A stretch of DNA of 51,774 nucleotides from assembly GCA_001871075.1 (NCBI GenBank), contig MNUP01000012.1:1-51774 (forward strand), read 5' to 3'. Of this stretch, positions 38,741-48,656 are shown piece by piece. Origin of the DNA: Candidatus Desantisbacteria bacterium CG1_02_49_89 (GTDB lineage Bacteria > Desantisbacteria > UBA1551). The position numbers and the translations under genes are program-made. Position 1 is the first letter of the stretch; the number at the start of each line of letters is the position of its first letter. Below the pieces are notes generated by a model that was given only the letters and a program-made list of their open reading frames with translations, had not been told where the DNA came from and did not search any database.

Positions 38741-38960
38741 ATCCATTAGTTCATTGGACGATTTGATAACTGGACGATTGGCTTGAACTAACATCTACTG
38801 ATTATTGCATAATAGCTTGACAGTTGTCTTTGCGAGCAATAGCGAAGCAATCTCGTTTTAACGACGGGATTGCCGCGGGCTTTGCCCTCGCAATGACATA
38901 GAAAAGCGTCAATCAATTAAGCGAACATCAGTAATTATCTAATTATCCAGTTATCCAGTA
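38741..38960. repeat. Nested palindromic element: outer TAACTGGAC-word arms, inner REP-like palindrome (38823-38899)
   Basis: Inner tctttgcgagcaatagcgaagcaatctcg...cgggattgccgcgggctttgccctcgcaatgaca; outer gataactggacgattgg / taattatctaattatccagttatccag. Confidence 0.7.
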
Positions 38961-38962
38961 AT

Positions 38963-39886
38963 CTACAAGGTTTCCAGTTTTTCCAATCTTTCCCAGCTTG
39001 CGTCTACTTTTTTCTGAACTTCCTCAATAAATCCTGAATTTTCGGGTTTGAACAAATGCCTGAATCGTCCCTGGCTTTTAAACCAGTCTGAAACAGGGAT
39101 CTTTTCTTTTGGCCTGTAGGTTATCCGGTATTTTCCATTTTCAACTTCATAAAGAGGCCAAACATATGTTTGAACAGCCAGCCTTGCCATAGATATGGTA
39201 TCTTCCGGGTTATATCTCCATCCCCTGTGGCAGGGAGCAATAATATTCATAAACGAAGCTCCCCCGCAGTTTAGAGCTTTATCAACCTTTGTTATCAGGT
39301 CATTCCAGTATGCGGGGCTAGCCTGGGCCACATAAGGAACACCATGAGCGGCACAGATCGCGGTAAGGTCCTTTTTCTCCTGTATCTTTCCTATTGCAGC
39401 CGCTTTTCCAACAGGATTTGTCGTTGTATCAGCACCCCTGGGAGTTGCGCTTGAACGCTGTATCCCCGTATTCATATAAGCTTCGTTGTTATAGCAAATA
39501 TAAAGGCATTTGTGGCCTCTTTCCAGCATACCTGACAGGGCCTGCATGCCGATGTCATACGTTCCCCCATCGCCGCCGATGGCTATGAAACTGTAATCAT
39601 CGGTAACCTTTCCCTGTTTTTTAAGAGAACGGTACATTGTTTCGACTCCGGAAATCACGGCCGCAGCATTTTCAAAAGCAACATGTATCCACGAACAATT
39701 CCATGCGGTATAAGGGTAAATAGTGGTTGAAACCTCGACACAGCCCGTGGCATTTGATATGACTATGGGATTTTTTACCGCGGAAAGGACCTGGCGGATA
39801 GCTATTGGGGCACCGCAACCCGCGCAGAGCCTGTGCCCTCCCGTAAGCAGTTCCGGTTTCCTTGCAAGCTCTTTTATATTAGCCAT
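38963..39886 (-). CDS. porB: 2-oxoacid:ferredoxin oxidoreductase beta subunit (pyruvate-type)
   Basis: 307 aa; HRLCAGCGAPIAIRQVL, IGGDGGTYDIGMQALSGMLERGH (TPP-binding). Confidence 0.9.
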   Translation of the reverse strand: MANIKELARKPELLTGGHRLCAGCGAPIAIRQVLSAVKNPIVISNATGCVEVSTTIYPYTAWNCSWIHVAFENAAAVISGVETMYRSLKKQGKVTDDYSFIAIGGDGGTYDIGMQALSGMLERGHKCLYICYNNEAYMNTGIQRSSATPRGADTTTNPVGKAAAIGKIQEKKDLTAICAAHGVPYVAQASPAYWNDLITKVDKALNCGGASFMNIIAPCHRGWRYNPEDTISMARLAVQTYVWPLYEVENGKYRITYRPKEKIPVSDWFKSQGRFRHLFKPENSGFIEEVQKKVDASWERLEKLETL

Positions 39887-39907
39887 TCTTCCTCCGATCT
39901 TCCGGTG

Positions 39908-41101
39908 TTATTCTCTGACACCAAGATACTGTATCAGATTATTGATCTTACCTGTCCGCGATATCCCTTCGAGATCCCTGTAAACTTTTTCAATATGGTC
40001 AAGGGTTACATCCCTGCCGCCAAGCCCGTATATATAATTGACCGCCGGTATCTTATGGCCGTCCGGAAACTGGTAATTATAAAGACTGGCGCAGACCTCC
40101 TCAAAAACCGGCCCTCCCAGCCCGCCGAATGTATCAGAACGGTCCAGTACCGCCAAAGCCTTCAGATGAGAAAGCGAATTAGCGAGTTCTGCGGCAGGGA
40201 AAGGCCTGAAAAGCCTTATCTTCAACACCCCGGCTCTAAGCCCCTGTTCGCGCAGCTTGTCAGCAACGGTTTTAGCTGTTCCCGAAGCAGAGCCAAGAAC
40301 CACTATGCCGATATCGGCGTCATCCATCCTGTATTCCTCGAATAGTTCGTATTTGCGCTTTGAAATCTTCTCAAACTCCGAAGCAATTTGAAGAACAACG
40401 CTGGAAGCAGACTTGATAACTTCATGCTGCTGTTTTTTTTGTTCCATATAATAATCGAAAAGCTGCAGCGGTCCGTAGGTTATCGGGTGCTTTGCGTCAA
40501 GGAGCGAGTATTCAGGCTTGTATTCACCAACGAATTTTTGCACGGTATCGTCATCCAGTATTTCAAACTGCTCCATCGCATGGCTGATAATGAATCCGTC
40601 CAGGGTCACAATAACAGGAAGCAGCAGGTTCGCATGCTCTGCTATCCGGACTGCCTGTATAGTGTTATCATAAGCCTCCTGAATGTTCTCAGAAAATATC
40701 TGGACCCAGCCTGAATCCCGCGCGCCCATTGAATCAGAATGGTCGCAGTGAATATTTATCGGCCCTGAAAGAGCCCGGTTTACTACAGGCATCACTATAG
40801 GAAGACGGTATGAAGCGGCAATATAAACAAGCTCCCACATATAAGCCAGGCCTTGCGAGGAAGTAGCTGTCATAACCCTTCCTCCCGCAGCGGAAGCCCC
40901 TATGCAAGCGCTCATGGCTGAATGCTCTGACTCGGGGCACAGAAGCTCTGTTTTTACCTTTCCGTTCGCGACGAAATCGCTGAAAAATTGGACTATTTCT
41001 GTTTGCGGAGTTATCGGATATGCCGCCACAACATCCGGGTTGATCTGGCGCATTGCTTCCGCTACCGCATCATCACCTGTTCTTGCTATTATTTTGGGCA
41101 T
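39908..41101 (-). CDS. porA: 2-oxoacid:ferredoxin oxidoreductase alpha subunit
   Basis: 397 aa; AYPITPQTEIVQ, ESEHSAMSACIGASAAGGRVMTATSSQGLAYMWE. Confidence 0.9.
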   Translation of the reverse strand: MPKIIARTGDDAVAEAMRQINPDVVAAYPITPQTEIVQFFSDFVANGKVKTELLCPESEHSAMSACIGASAAGGRVMTATSSQGLAYMWELVYIAASYRLPIVMPVVNRALSGPINIHCDHSDSMGARDSGWVQIFSENIQEAYDNTIQAVRIAEHANLLLPVIVTLDGFIISHAMEQFEILDDDTVQKFVGEYKPEYSLLDAKHPITYGPLQLFDYYMEQKKQQHEVIKSASSVVLQIASEFEKISKRKYELFEEYRMDDADIGIVVLGSASGTAKTVADKLREQGLRAGVLKIRLFRPFPAAELANSLSHLKALAVLDRSDTFGGLGGPVFEEVCASLYNYQFPDGHKIPAVNYIYGLGGRDVTLDHIEKVYRDLEGISRTGKINNLIQYLGVRE

Positions 41102-41128
41102 TTCTTTCCTCCCTGTTCGGTCAAAGGT

Positions 41129-41407
41129 CTAATCTTTAGCCATTTCTATGGCCTTTTTGGGGCATTCCTTTGCGCATATGCCGCAACCCTTGCAGTATTT
41201 AAGGTTAAATCCTTCCATCTTATCATCTTTAACGATAACTGCGGATTCCGGGCAGAATATCCAGCAGAACATGCAGTTAATGCATTTTTCGCGATCCACC
41301 ACGGGCTTGAAGGTCCTCCACGAGCCTGTTTCATAATCCCTTGCGTTGCCGGGCTCCAGTATAACCCCTCCCCTGGAAAGACTCTTCCATCCTTTTTCCT
41401 GAGGCAT
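41129..41407 (-). CDS. porD: 2-oxoacid:ferredoxin oxidoreductase delta (2[4Fe-4S] ferredoxin) subunit
   Basis: 92 aa; CINCMFCWIFCPESAV and CKGCGICAKECPKKAI. Confidence 0.9.
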   Translation of the reverse strand: MPQEKGWKSLSRGGVILEPGNARDYETGSWRTFKPVVDREKCINCMFCWIFCPESAVIVKDDKMEGFNLKYCKGCGICAKECPKKAIEMAKD

Positions 41408-41408
41408 T

Positions 41409-41981
41409 TTATTCTCCCTTTACTTCATCAAATGCGCGTTTTACGGCGTTTAGATTGCCCTGTATGAGCTCTTCTTTCAATTTACCCGCAAACTTACCCC
41501 TGATCTCCTCAAGCACTTTTTCAACGCTTACCAGGCCCGTGGCTTTTACAAGAGCGCCCAGCATTGGTGTGTTCGGCATAAACCTGCCCAGGACCTCCAG
41601 CGAGATCTTTGTGGCGTCCACTGTATATACTTTTCCGGATTTAAGGTTTAACTCTGATCTGATCTCGGAAGGGTTCTTCGGGCTGTTAATAATAAGCAAC
41701 CCGTCGTCAGCCAGACCTTCCGTAATGTTTGCGGTTTGTATCAAGGTCGGGTCAATCACTACTACAACATTCGGATAATAAACCTGCGAATGAAGCGACA
41801 AGGGCTTGTTGCTCAGCCTGTCGAATGCCTTGATGGGCGCACCCATCCTTTCCGGGCCGTATTCAGGAAAAGCCTGGATATATTTGCCTTCAGCAAGCGC
41901 TGCTTCGGCAAATATCTTAGCCGCGGTAACAGCTCCCTGGCCTCCTCTGCCATGCCATCTTATTTCAACAAGGTCTTGCAT
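41409..41981 (-). CDS. porC: 2-oxoacid:ferredoxin oxidoreductase gamma subunit
   Basis: 190 aa; EIRWHGRGGQGAVTAAKIFAEAAL. Confidence 0.9.
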   Translation of the reverse strand: MQDLVEIRWHGRGGQGAVTAAKIFAEAALAEGKYIQAFPEYGPERMGAPIKAFDRLSNKPLSLHSQVYYPNVVVVIDPTLIQTANITEGLADDGLLIINSPKNPSEIRSELNLKSGKVYTVDATKISLEVLGRFMPNTPMLGALVKATGLVSVEKVLEEIRGKFAGKLKEELIQGNLNAVKRAFDEVKGE

Positions 41982-42072
41982 TTAGACTCCTCCGGCATTC
42001 CCTGGGTTTGCTGCACGGTCTGCCATCTTGATCTAATGTCAATACAGAAATAAATATTTAAACAACTATATT

Positions 42073-42100
42073 ATTATATATTAAATTTATGAAATTGCAA
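42073..42100 (-). promoter_or_regulatory. Putative sigma70 promoter of the por operon
   Basis: Reverse complement TTGCAA-16 nt-TATAAT in the AT-rich gap upstream of porC. Confidence 0.6.
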
Positions 42101-42107
42101 GTTTTAA

Positions 42108-42130
42108 ATAAAAAAACCGCTTTTAAGCGG
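42108..42130 (-). terminator. Intrinsic terminator after recR
   Basis: Reverse complement CCGCTTAAAAGCGGTTTTTTTAT. Confidence 0.8.
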
Positions 42131-42175
42131 ATTTTATTTATTTTGTGCAAGTATACCAAAATTTTCTTCCGTTTT

Positions 42176-42769
42176 TTACATCTCCCGCCTTCCTTCAAGG
42201 GATTTGAGAAGCGTAATCTCGTCTGCAAACTCTAAATCACCTCCGACAGGCAATCCATGCGCTATGCGCATGACTTTTATGCCGCTGGGTTTTATGAGCT
42301 TGGCGATAAAAAGAGCGGTTGCTTCACCTGCAGCGTTTGGATTTGTTGCAATAACTACTTCTTTTATGCCGTCTTTTAGCCTTGAAAGAAGAGCTTCTAT
42401 CCGCAAGTCCTCAGGATTTATTCCCTCCAGGGGTGAGATAGCGCCGCCCAGTATGTGATACAATCCCTTATATTGCCTGATTTTTTCAAAAGCCATGAGA
42501 TCACTGGGCTGTTCTACAACGCAGATAATTGAACGGTCTCTTCCGGGATCCCGGCATATAAAACAGGGATCTTCTTCAGTAAGGTTAAAGCACACTGAAC
42601 AGTTTTTTATTTTTTCTTTAGCTTCTTTTATCGCCGCGGAAAGTTCCCTTGCATCTTCTCCTGGACTGTTTAAAATATGAATTGCGAGCCTTTGCGCCGT
42701 CTTAGGGCCTATTCCGGGCAATTTATTCAGTTGTTCGATCAATTTTTGAAGGATTTTTGAATATATCAT
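42176..42769 (-). CDS. recR: Recombination protein RecR
   Basis: 197 aa; [20 protein letters not shown], zinc [16 protein letters not shown], Toprim [13 protein letters not shown]. Confidence 0.97.
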   Translation of the reverse strand: MIYSKILQKLIEQLNKLPGIGPKTAQRLAIHILNSPGEDARELSAAIKEAKEKIKNCSVCFNLTEEDPCFICRDPGRDRSIICVVEQPSDLMAFEKIRQYKGLYHILGGAISPLEGINPEDLRIEALLSRLKDGIKEVVIATNPNAAGEATALFIAKLIKPSGIKVMRIAHGLPVGGDLEFADEITLLKSLEGRREM

Positions 42770-43530
42770 TCTACCTTTTTTAATATACCTGTTATTTCAC
42801 CGACATTTGTGCCTATCTGTATCTTTACAGGCAACCTGCTTTCATCGTTTGCTATCCAAACCGTGATTTTTTCTGTTTTTTCGACCACCCTGTACGCCTT
42901 GAACTTCATCAGGGGTGTTTTTATCTGATCCAGGGATTCAACAACGGCGGCATATTTCTTTATTCCCCCGTCGGTTATTATATCCATGCTTATTACCTGG
43001 CCAATCTTTAAATCCAGCTCTCGCAGATAATACGGGATTGAAGCTATATCAAGTACGGCAGGCGGAATGTTAATTGTCTCGGCATAACCGTCTCTCTGTA
43101 TGAATCCCCTGCCTGATTCCAGGTCAAACAGCATAATATCTTTACGGTGAAAACTTCCCTCGTTAATCTCTTTTGTCATTTTTCTGATTGAAAAGGTTTC
43201 GCAATCTATCAATGTTTCGATATGGTTATCCATCCTGTAAAATATTGAAAAAAAAGGAGTTGTTGTAGTGTGGCTTGTTATTCGGTATGTTTCGTGATCA
43301 CTTATTTTTACTTTATCTGCGACGCAAACAACCTGTGTTCCTGCAGAAATCATTCCCAGCTTCACATCATAAATTAATTTTTCTCCGATCCTTGGTTCTC
43401 CCGAAGTAATTTTAAAACATAAACATGAAAAAATCAGAAGCACGCAGACTGCTCTCGCTGCTCTCGCTACGCTCGTTACACTCGGAAAAATCCATGATTT
43501 TTTTATTTGTTGGTCCTTCCGGATCATCAT
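42766..43530 (-). CDS. DUF3108-type periplasmic protein
   Basis: 254 aa; N-terminal hydrophobic segment, then [20 protein letters not shown]. Confidence 0.75.
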   Translation of the reverse strand: MMIRKDQQIKKSWIFPSVTSVARAARAVCVLLIFSCLCFKITSGEPRIGEKLIYDVKLGMISAGTQVVCVADKVKISDHETYRITSHTTTTPFFSIFYRMDNHIETLIDCETFSIRKMTKEINEGSFHRKDIMLFDLESGRGFIQRDGYAETINIPPAVLDIASIPYYLRELDLKIGQVISMDIITDGGIKKYAAVVESLDQIKTPLMKFKAYRVVEKTEKITVWIANDESRLPVKIQIGTNVGEITGILKKVE

Positions 43531-44474
43531 TTTATACCTTTCTGAATATTCAACTTATCCCATCTATTGTACATCCAGTTCCAGTGATCGGGATAGAGGG
43601 AAATATATTTTTCAAGAACGTTGCTGACCCTTTGAGAAACAGCGGCTATTTTTTCTTCCCTGCTTATTTCCTGTATATCATCCAGGCATATCTCTTTCTC
43701 GATTATTATATCGTGAGAATCATCCCGGTTACGTATTATAAACACGGGAACCACTGGTGAACCGATAAGCGCAAAAAGCACTCCCGGACCTTCTTGAAGA
43801 GAAACCCTGTGGCCAAAAAAAGTCCCGAAAACCTTCAATGATTCACCATGCTGGTCTGCTATCATACCGACAATATAATTCTCTCTCAGCATTTTGATCA
43901 GTACCCTTAAATCTGCATATCGCGATATAATTTTAATACCTTTGCTTTTCCTTCGATGGTTCAGGAAACTATTTGCGGTCGGATTGCTCTGGTCCTGTAT
44001 GACTGTAGCCAGCCTGTATCCTGACAATGTAATGGCAGCTCCGGCAAGCTCCCAGTTACCGAAGTGTCCGCTGACAAGAATAATTCCTTTACCTTTCTCT
44101 AGTGCCTTGTCAAGATTTTCTCTCCCCCTTATCGTAACCTTTTTATGCAGATTCCCTTTGTTTAAGAGTGGGAACCTGAAAACTTCAACAAGGGATTTAC
44201 CTATTTTTTCAAGACCTTGTCTTGCTATGCATCCCTTTTCTTGTTCGTTGAATCTATCGCCGAATGTCAGATCTACATTGTTTGTCAGATAATTACGGTA
44301 TGGAGTGAATTTCACGAGAAAAAACAGCAAGTCCCCGAATCTTGCTCCGAGGTATAAAGCATATTCTTCTGGGATGATAATAAGAAAAACTGTCAGGATC
44401 TTTTCCAGTATGGCCAGGATTACAGCAATAAGGATGCGCATTGAGTTAAATAATGCTACCGGTTTATTGACCAA
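43527..44474 (-). CDS. Lysophospholipid/lipid A acyltransferase (LpxL/HtrB-like)
   Basis: 315 aa; GIILVSGHFGNWELAG (HX4D/E-type motif), GMIADQHGES. Confidence 0.85.
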   Translation of the reverse strand: MVNKPVALFNSMRILIAVILAILEKILTVFLIIIPEEYALYLGARFGDLLFFLVKFTPYRNYLTNNVDLTFGDRFNEQEKGCIARQGLEKIGKSLVEVFRFPLLNKGNLHKKVTIRGRENLDKALEKGKGIILVSGHFGNWELAGAAITLSGYRLATVIQDQSNPTANSFLNHRRKSKGIKIISRYADLRVLIKMLRENYIVGMIADQHGESLKVFGTFFGHRVSLQEGPGVLFALIGSPVVPVFIIRNRDDSHDIIIEKEICLDDIQEISREEKIAAVSQRVSNVLEKYISLYPDHWNWMYNRWDKLNIQKGIK

Positions 44475-45672
44475 AACCGTCCTTCAACAATATTTTATTA
44501 TAAATATGCTGTGCTATTCTATATGCGGAGCCGGGCACCCCCATTCTTTCGGTCCCGACAATGCAGCAACGGTCCAGTACTGATCGGTCATTCAGCAAGG
44601 AAAAAAATTTCTCCGCAACAGCTTTCCCGTCCGGCCTGACAATGAAAACCATCCCCCCCAGCAATCTGCTCTGGTCTTTCAAGAATTTAGAAGTCATCTG
44701 AGGTCCGCCTGCAGGAAAGGCAATTACAGGTTTACCGAGTCCCACAGCCTGTTCGTTACCCGTGCCTGACAGACCTATACAAAGGTCTGAACGGTTTAAA
44801 ATGTCGGCAAATCTACTGGAAATGATAATAGATATACTGTTTTTTTCAAGAAAACCCGCTATTTTTCTTTCAGGTTTTTCGGATCCATTATGCCTAAAAA
44901 CCCATCCTTTTCTTTCCGATACTTCTGCAACCGACTCTATCTTTAAAGACGGAGCAAGCGCAAGAATAAACTCAGGTATATCCTTTTTTTGCTCTTCTGA
45001 TTGTTTGCAGATTTCCTCAACAGCATCAAGAATGTATCTTATGTTAGAGTATGCTTCCTCCCTGCTTCCAGGCAGTAAGGCGCAGACTTTCCTGGAAGGG
45101 TTGATGCCGAAATCTTCCCCTGTGACTTCCAGACAGTCCATCATTACATTGCCCATGTAAAACGCCGGTATCCCGAACGCTCCCATATCCAATGCCGTCT
45201 TCACATCTCGCGGGAATATTATTTTTGAATAATGTTTCATGAGCCACTTGTCTATCCAGAGGAATTTGCCTATATATACGGACTGGGCGGTTGAAATGAA
45301 GATAACCTTCTTGCCTGAAAAAAAACCGCACAGGGTGCATAAGAATGTGTCACCGACAGCTATAATAAAATCTGAGGACCTTCCTTCTTTTTTGATCGTG
45401 TTTACCTGCTCCCGGAACAGGTTCAACAAACCCTTACTGATGTCTTTAAGCAGATATCGCAGATCCAGCCGCACAAAATCTCCGCTGGGCATCTGCTTGT
45501 CCGGCCCTATTACCTTGACTCCGTTTTCACGGTACGACCCTCCAGAACCGTTCAGTGTAAGCGCTGAAAATGAAAAATCATTGGATATTTTTTTTAATTC
45601 CCTGATTATCTGGCAGGCTATTATATCCTCGCCATGGCCATTGCTCGAAAAAAATATTTTTGTAGTGTTCAT
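44464..45672 (-). CDS. Lipid-A-disaccharide synthase-related glycosyltransferase
   Basis: 402 aa; FFSSNGHGEDIIACQII N-terminus and GLSGTGNEQAVGLGKPVIAFPAGGPQ; resembles the LpxB-related family rather than canonical LpxB. Confidence 0.75.
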   Translation of the reverse strand: MNTTKIFFSSNGHGEDIIACQIIRELKKISNDFSFSALTLNGSGGSYRENGVKVIGPDKQMPSGDFVRLDLRYLLKDISKGLLNLFREQVNTIKKEGRSSDFIIAVGDTFLCTLCGFFSGKKVIFISTAQSVYIGKFLWIDKWLMKHYSKIIFPRDVKTALDMGAFGIPAFYMGNVMMDCLEVTGEDFGINPSRKVCALLPGSREEAYSNIRYILDAVEEICKQSEEQKKDIPEFILALAPSLKIESVAEVSERKGWVFRHNGSEKPERKIAGFLEKNSISIIISSRFADILNRSDLCIGLSGTGNEQAVGLGKPVIAFPAGGPQMTSKFLKDQSRLLGGMVFIVRPDGKAVAEKFFSLLNDRSVLDRCCIVGTERMGVPGSAYRIAQHIYNKILLKDGFGQ

Positions 45673-45673
45673 T

Positions 45674-46597
45674 TCAGTTTTTCTTGTTTTCTTCTGAAAG
45701 GTACCGCAGGTATCTTATATAGAAATAAAAATCAACGACTGCGGGATAAAACGTTCTTTTATGGTATTTTCTAAAAAATGAAAAGCATTGCTCTTTTTTT
45801 GGCAGAAGGAACCTAACAGAAGATAACGCTTTTTCAAGCATAAAAAAAACGGGCAGATTCTGCGTCATTAACTTTACTTCGAATGAAGGATTCTTGTTGC
45901 AGAACAATACAGCGCCGGCCGCCCTGTTTCTTTCCTTATTCTCGCGCGCTTCCAGATCCGCGGGAACAAATAAACTCTGAAAATGGTATCCGACCGCTGA
46001 AGGGTTTTTCTTAAGCTTTATCCCCTGTTTCTTTAACCTTAAGCCAAGTTCAAGGTCTTCCCAGCCATAAAAAGTAAATTCCTCGTCAAAATAACCCGCC
46101 TTTTCAAGGTGCTTTTTTCTTATTGAAACGTTACACGTGTCAAAAAAAGCTGAGGAAGAATCAGTAAGCACGTTTCTGCCGGGCCTGAAAGGATCTTCAA
46201 TATCATATGTCCTGATTACCGGCCCCTGTACAATTACGTTAATATATTTCTGATGATACGCAAAATGCTCTCTAAGGAAGTTCTTTTTCACAAATACGTC
46301 GCTGTCAACAAAAAAAATAATTTCACCCCGTGATTTTTTTACGCCCTCATTCCTCGCGAAAGCTGCCCCTCTTTTTGGGAGCCTGAGATATTCTATTTTA
46401 CACTGTATCCCGCTTCTGCGGTTGACCGAACGCGCGGTTTCCTCGGTTATAAAAGAAGTTGAATCAGTTGAACCGTCATCCGCAATAATAATTTCATAAT
46501 TAAAATCGCAGTCCTGGTCGATAAGGCAACTCAATATTCTGTTTATTATGCCTGCCCTGTTATAAGTTGGAACGATCACGCTTCCCGTAGGTTCCAT
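45674..46597 (-). CDS. Family 2 glycosyltransferase
   Basis: 307 aa; VIVPTYNRAGIINRILSCL, IIADDGSTDST, FVDSDVFV. Confidence 0.9.
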   Translation of the reverse strand: MEPTGSVIVPTYNRAGIINRILSCLIDQDCDFNYEIIIADDGSTDSTSFITEETARSVNRRSGIQCKIEYLRLPKRGAAFARNEGVKKSRGEIIFFVDSDVFVKKNFLREHFAYHQKYINVIVQGPVIRTYDIEDPFRPGRNVLTDSSSAFFDTCNVSIRKKHLEKAGYFDEEFTFYGWEDLELGLRLKKQGIKLKKNPSAVGYHFQSLFVPADLEARENKERNRAAGAVLFCNKNPSFEVKLMTQNLPVFFMLEKALSSVRFLLPKKEQCFSFFRKYHKRTFYPAVVDFYFYIRYLRYLSEENKKN

Positions 46598-46618
46598 TGC
46601 CTTTAATCCCTGCCGTGG

Positions 46619-48370
46619 CTATCCCTTTTGCTCCATGCCTTCTTCAAGGGGCTTGAATTGTGTCTGGTATAACTTATAATATAATCCCTTCCCTGCCATC
46701 AGTTCCGCATGTTTACCGGTTTCTACAATCCTGCCGCTGTCCATAACAACTATCCTGTCCGCGTGCCTTACAGTTGAAAGGCGGTGAGCTATTATTATGG
46801 TGGTACGGCCTTCTATAAGCCTTGCCATGGCTACCTGCACCAGGGATTCGGATTCTGAATCCATTGAAGAAGTTGCCTCGTCCAGTAAAATTATCCTCGG
46901 ATTTTTCAGGATAACCCTGGCTACTGCAAGGCATTGCCTTTGCCCGCCTGAAAGCTTTATGCCCCTTTCGCCGATGTGCGTGTCAAACCCTCCTGAAAAA
47001 CGCATAATAAAATCAAGCGCGTTTGCAGATTCGGCGGCGTGCAGGATCTCTTCTTCCGAAGCATTGACTTTACCGTAAGCGATATTTTCTTTTATAGTTC
47101 TGTTGAACAGCACGACTTCCTGGGGAACTATCCCGATCTGCTGGCGCAGGGAAATAATATCTACCGACCTCAGGTCGTATCCGTCTATGGCTATCAACCC
47201 CGAAGCCGGGTCATAGAACCTTGGGATCAGGCTGGTCAGGGTGCTCTTGCCCGCGCCGACAGGCCCAACAAGCGCTATTATTTCACCCGGCATAATATCC
47301 AGGCTTATATCGCTGAGCACGGTTTTTCCTTCTTCGTAATGGAATGAAACGCCTTCCATCTTTATTGCGCCCTTTATCGAAGGTATTTTTACAGGGCCGC
47401 TTTTTTCAATTGTTTCAACCGATTTATCAAGTATCTCGAATACCCTGTTGCTTGATACAAAGGCCTGCTGCCATTGGCTGTAGGCGCGGCTGAACCCCAC
47501 AACAGGTTCGCGTATGAACAGGATCACCGTGACAAACGCCACAGCCCTGCTCAGGTCCATTGTGCCGTTCATCATGCATCTTGCACCATACCATACAACC
47601 ACAAGAATACCCAGGAAAGCAAGCACTTCTACAACAGGCTCCTGGATCGCCTCGACCCTCGCCCGTTTCATCGAAGTTAAAAAGTTCCTTTCATTTTCCT
47701 TATTGAAACGCCCGATCTCATGCTCTTCCCTTGAAAATGCCTTTACCGTCCTGATCCCTGATATGGTCTCCTGGATAAGCGAAGAAATATCGGCAACCTT
47801 TGCCTGTACTATGCTTGTTATCCTTTTTATCCTTTCACCGAACCAGCTCATCGCGAAGCCAACCACGGGCGCAACCGCGCCTATTATAAGCGCGAGCCTC
47901 CAGTTCAGGTCAAACATCTTTAATGTTAAACCGAGTGACATCAGGACATATAACAACAGGTTGGAGAAATTATGCAGAAGAACGTTTTGTATTATATCTA
48001 TATCGCTGACTGTCCTGGAGATCAGTTCCCCTGTCCGCCACTTGGCATGGAAGGAAAAAGACATTTTCAGAAGGTGCTCGTATATACCATTCCTCAGATC
48101 AGTTATTGCCCTCTGGCATACGTAGGCATTGAAATATGTCTGGCCGTAAAGAGAAATAAATCTGAGAAAAAGAAGCGCCATGCCCTGCCTGAAAAAAATA
48201 CCCAGATATTTAAAATCCCTTAATTTCATATGTATGGTAAGGTTCTGGAACAAACCAGGCAGCAAAAGAATGCTGACCGCGGCAATAACAGTGCAGCCGA
48301 AAGCTCCCAGCAGCTGCGGCCAGTAAGGTTTAATATATTTCATAATCCTGAAACCGGTTTTTTCAGCCAC
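46619..48370 (-). CDS. ABC transporter, MsbA-like (fused TMD-NBD)
   Basis: 583 aa; Walker A GPVGAGKST, signature LSGGQRQ, Walker B IILLDEATSSMD. Confidence 0.92.
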   Translation of the reverse strand: MAEKTGFRIMKYIKPYWPQLLGAFGCTVIAAVSILLLPGLFQNLTIHMKLRDFKYLGIFFRQGMALLFLRFISLYGQTYFNAYVCQRAITDLRNGIYEHLLKMSFSFHAKWRTGELISRTVSDIDIIQNVLLHNFSNLLLYVLMSLGLTLKMFDLNWRLALIIGAVAPVVGFAMSWFGERIKRITSIVQAKVADISSLIQETISGIRTVKAFSREEHEIGRFNKENERNFLTSMKRARVEAIQEPVVEVLAFLGILVVVWYGARCMMNGTMDLSRAVAFVTVILFIREPVVGFSRAYSQWQQAFVSSNRVFEILDKSVETIEKSGPVKIPSIKGAIKMEGVSFHYEEGKTVLSDISLDIMPGEIIALVGPVGAGKSTLTSLIPRFYDPASGLIAIDGYDLRSVDIISLRQQIGIVPQEVVLFNRTIKENIAYGKVNASEEEILHAAESANALDFIMRFSGGFDTHIGERGIKLSGGQRQCLAVARVILKNPRIILLDEATSSMDSESESLVQVAMARLIEGRTTIIIAHRLSTVRHADRIVVMDSGRIVETGKHAELMAGKGLYYKLYQTQFKPLEEGMEQKG

Positions 48371-48384
48371 GAAGATCCCCTTTC

Positions 48385-48425
48385 AATAATAAAAGCCTCG
48401 TTAGCTTTTACGGAATACGAGGCTT
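48385..48425 (-). terminator. Hairpin terminator upstream of msbA-like gene
   Basis: Reverse complement AAGCCTCG-TATTCCGTAAAAGCTAA-CGAGGCTTTTATTATT; possibly bidirectional. Confidence 0.6.
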
Positions 48426-48455
48426 ATTTTTCCATGTATTCCAATAATCAATGCC

Positions 48456-48557
48456 GAAAATAGAACAATGGAAAATTGACCACAATCTCCTTTAGTTCTT
48501 CCTCTATTGCTCTATTCTCTATTTTCTATTGTTCCAGATTTTCCCGCAAGGAAAATC
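48456..48557 (-). repeat. tRNA-3'-end composite repeat, copy 6 (after tRNA-Ala(GGC))
   Basis: gaaaatagaacaatggaaaattgaccacaatctcctttagtt...ctctattgctctattctctattttctattgtt; hairpin ccagattttcc-cgcaa-ggaaaatctgg (48534-48560). Confidence 0.85.
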
Positions 48558-48629
48558 TGGAGCTGGGGGGGATTGAACCCCCGGCCTTCTCGATGCCATC
48601 GAGACGCGCTACCGCTGCGCCACAGCCCC
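48558..48629 (-). tRNA. tRNA-Ala(GGC)
   Basis: Reverse complement GGGGCTGTGGCGCAGCGGTAGCGCGTCTCGATGGCATCGAGAAGGCCGGGGGTTCAATCCCCCCCAGCTCCA. Confidence 0.9.
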
Positions 48630-48656
48630 ATGAACTGAACAAATAAACAAATGGGC

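Noticed and set aside
38963-41981. Novel oxidoreductase system
   Set aside because: Gamma, delta, alpha and beta subunits match the standard four-subunit 2-oxoacid:ferredoxin oxidoreductase; nothing unusual beyond the substrate being unassigned.
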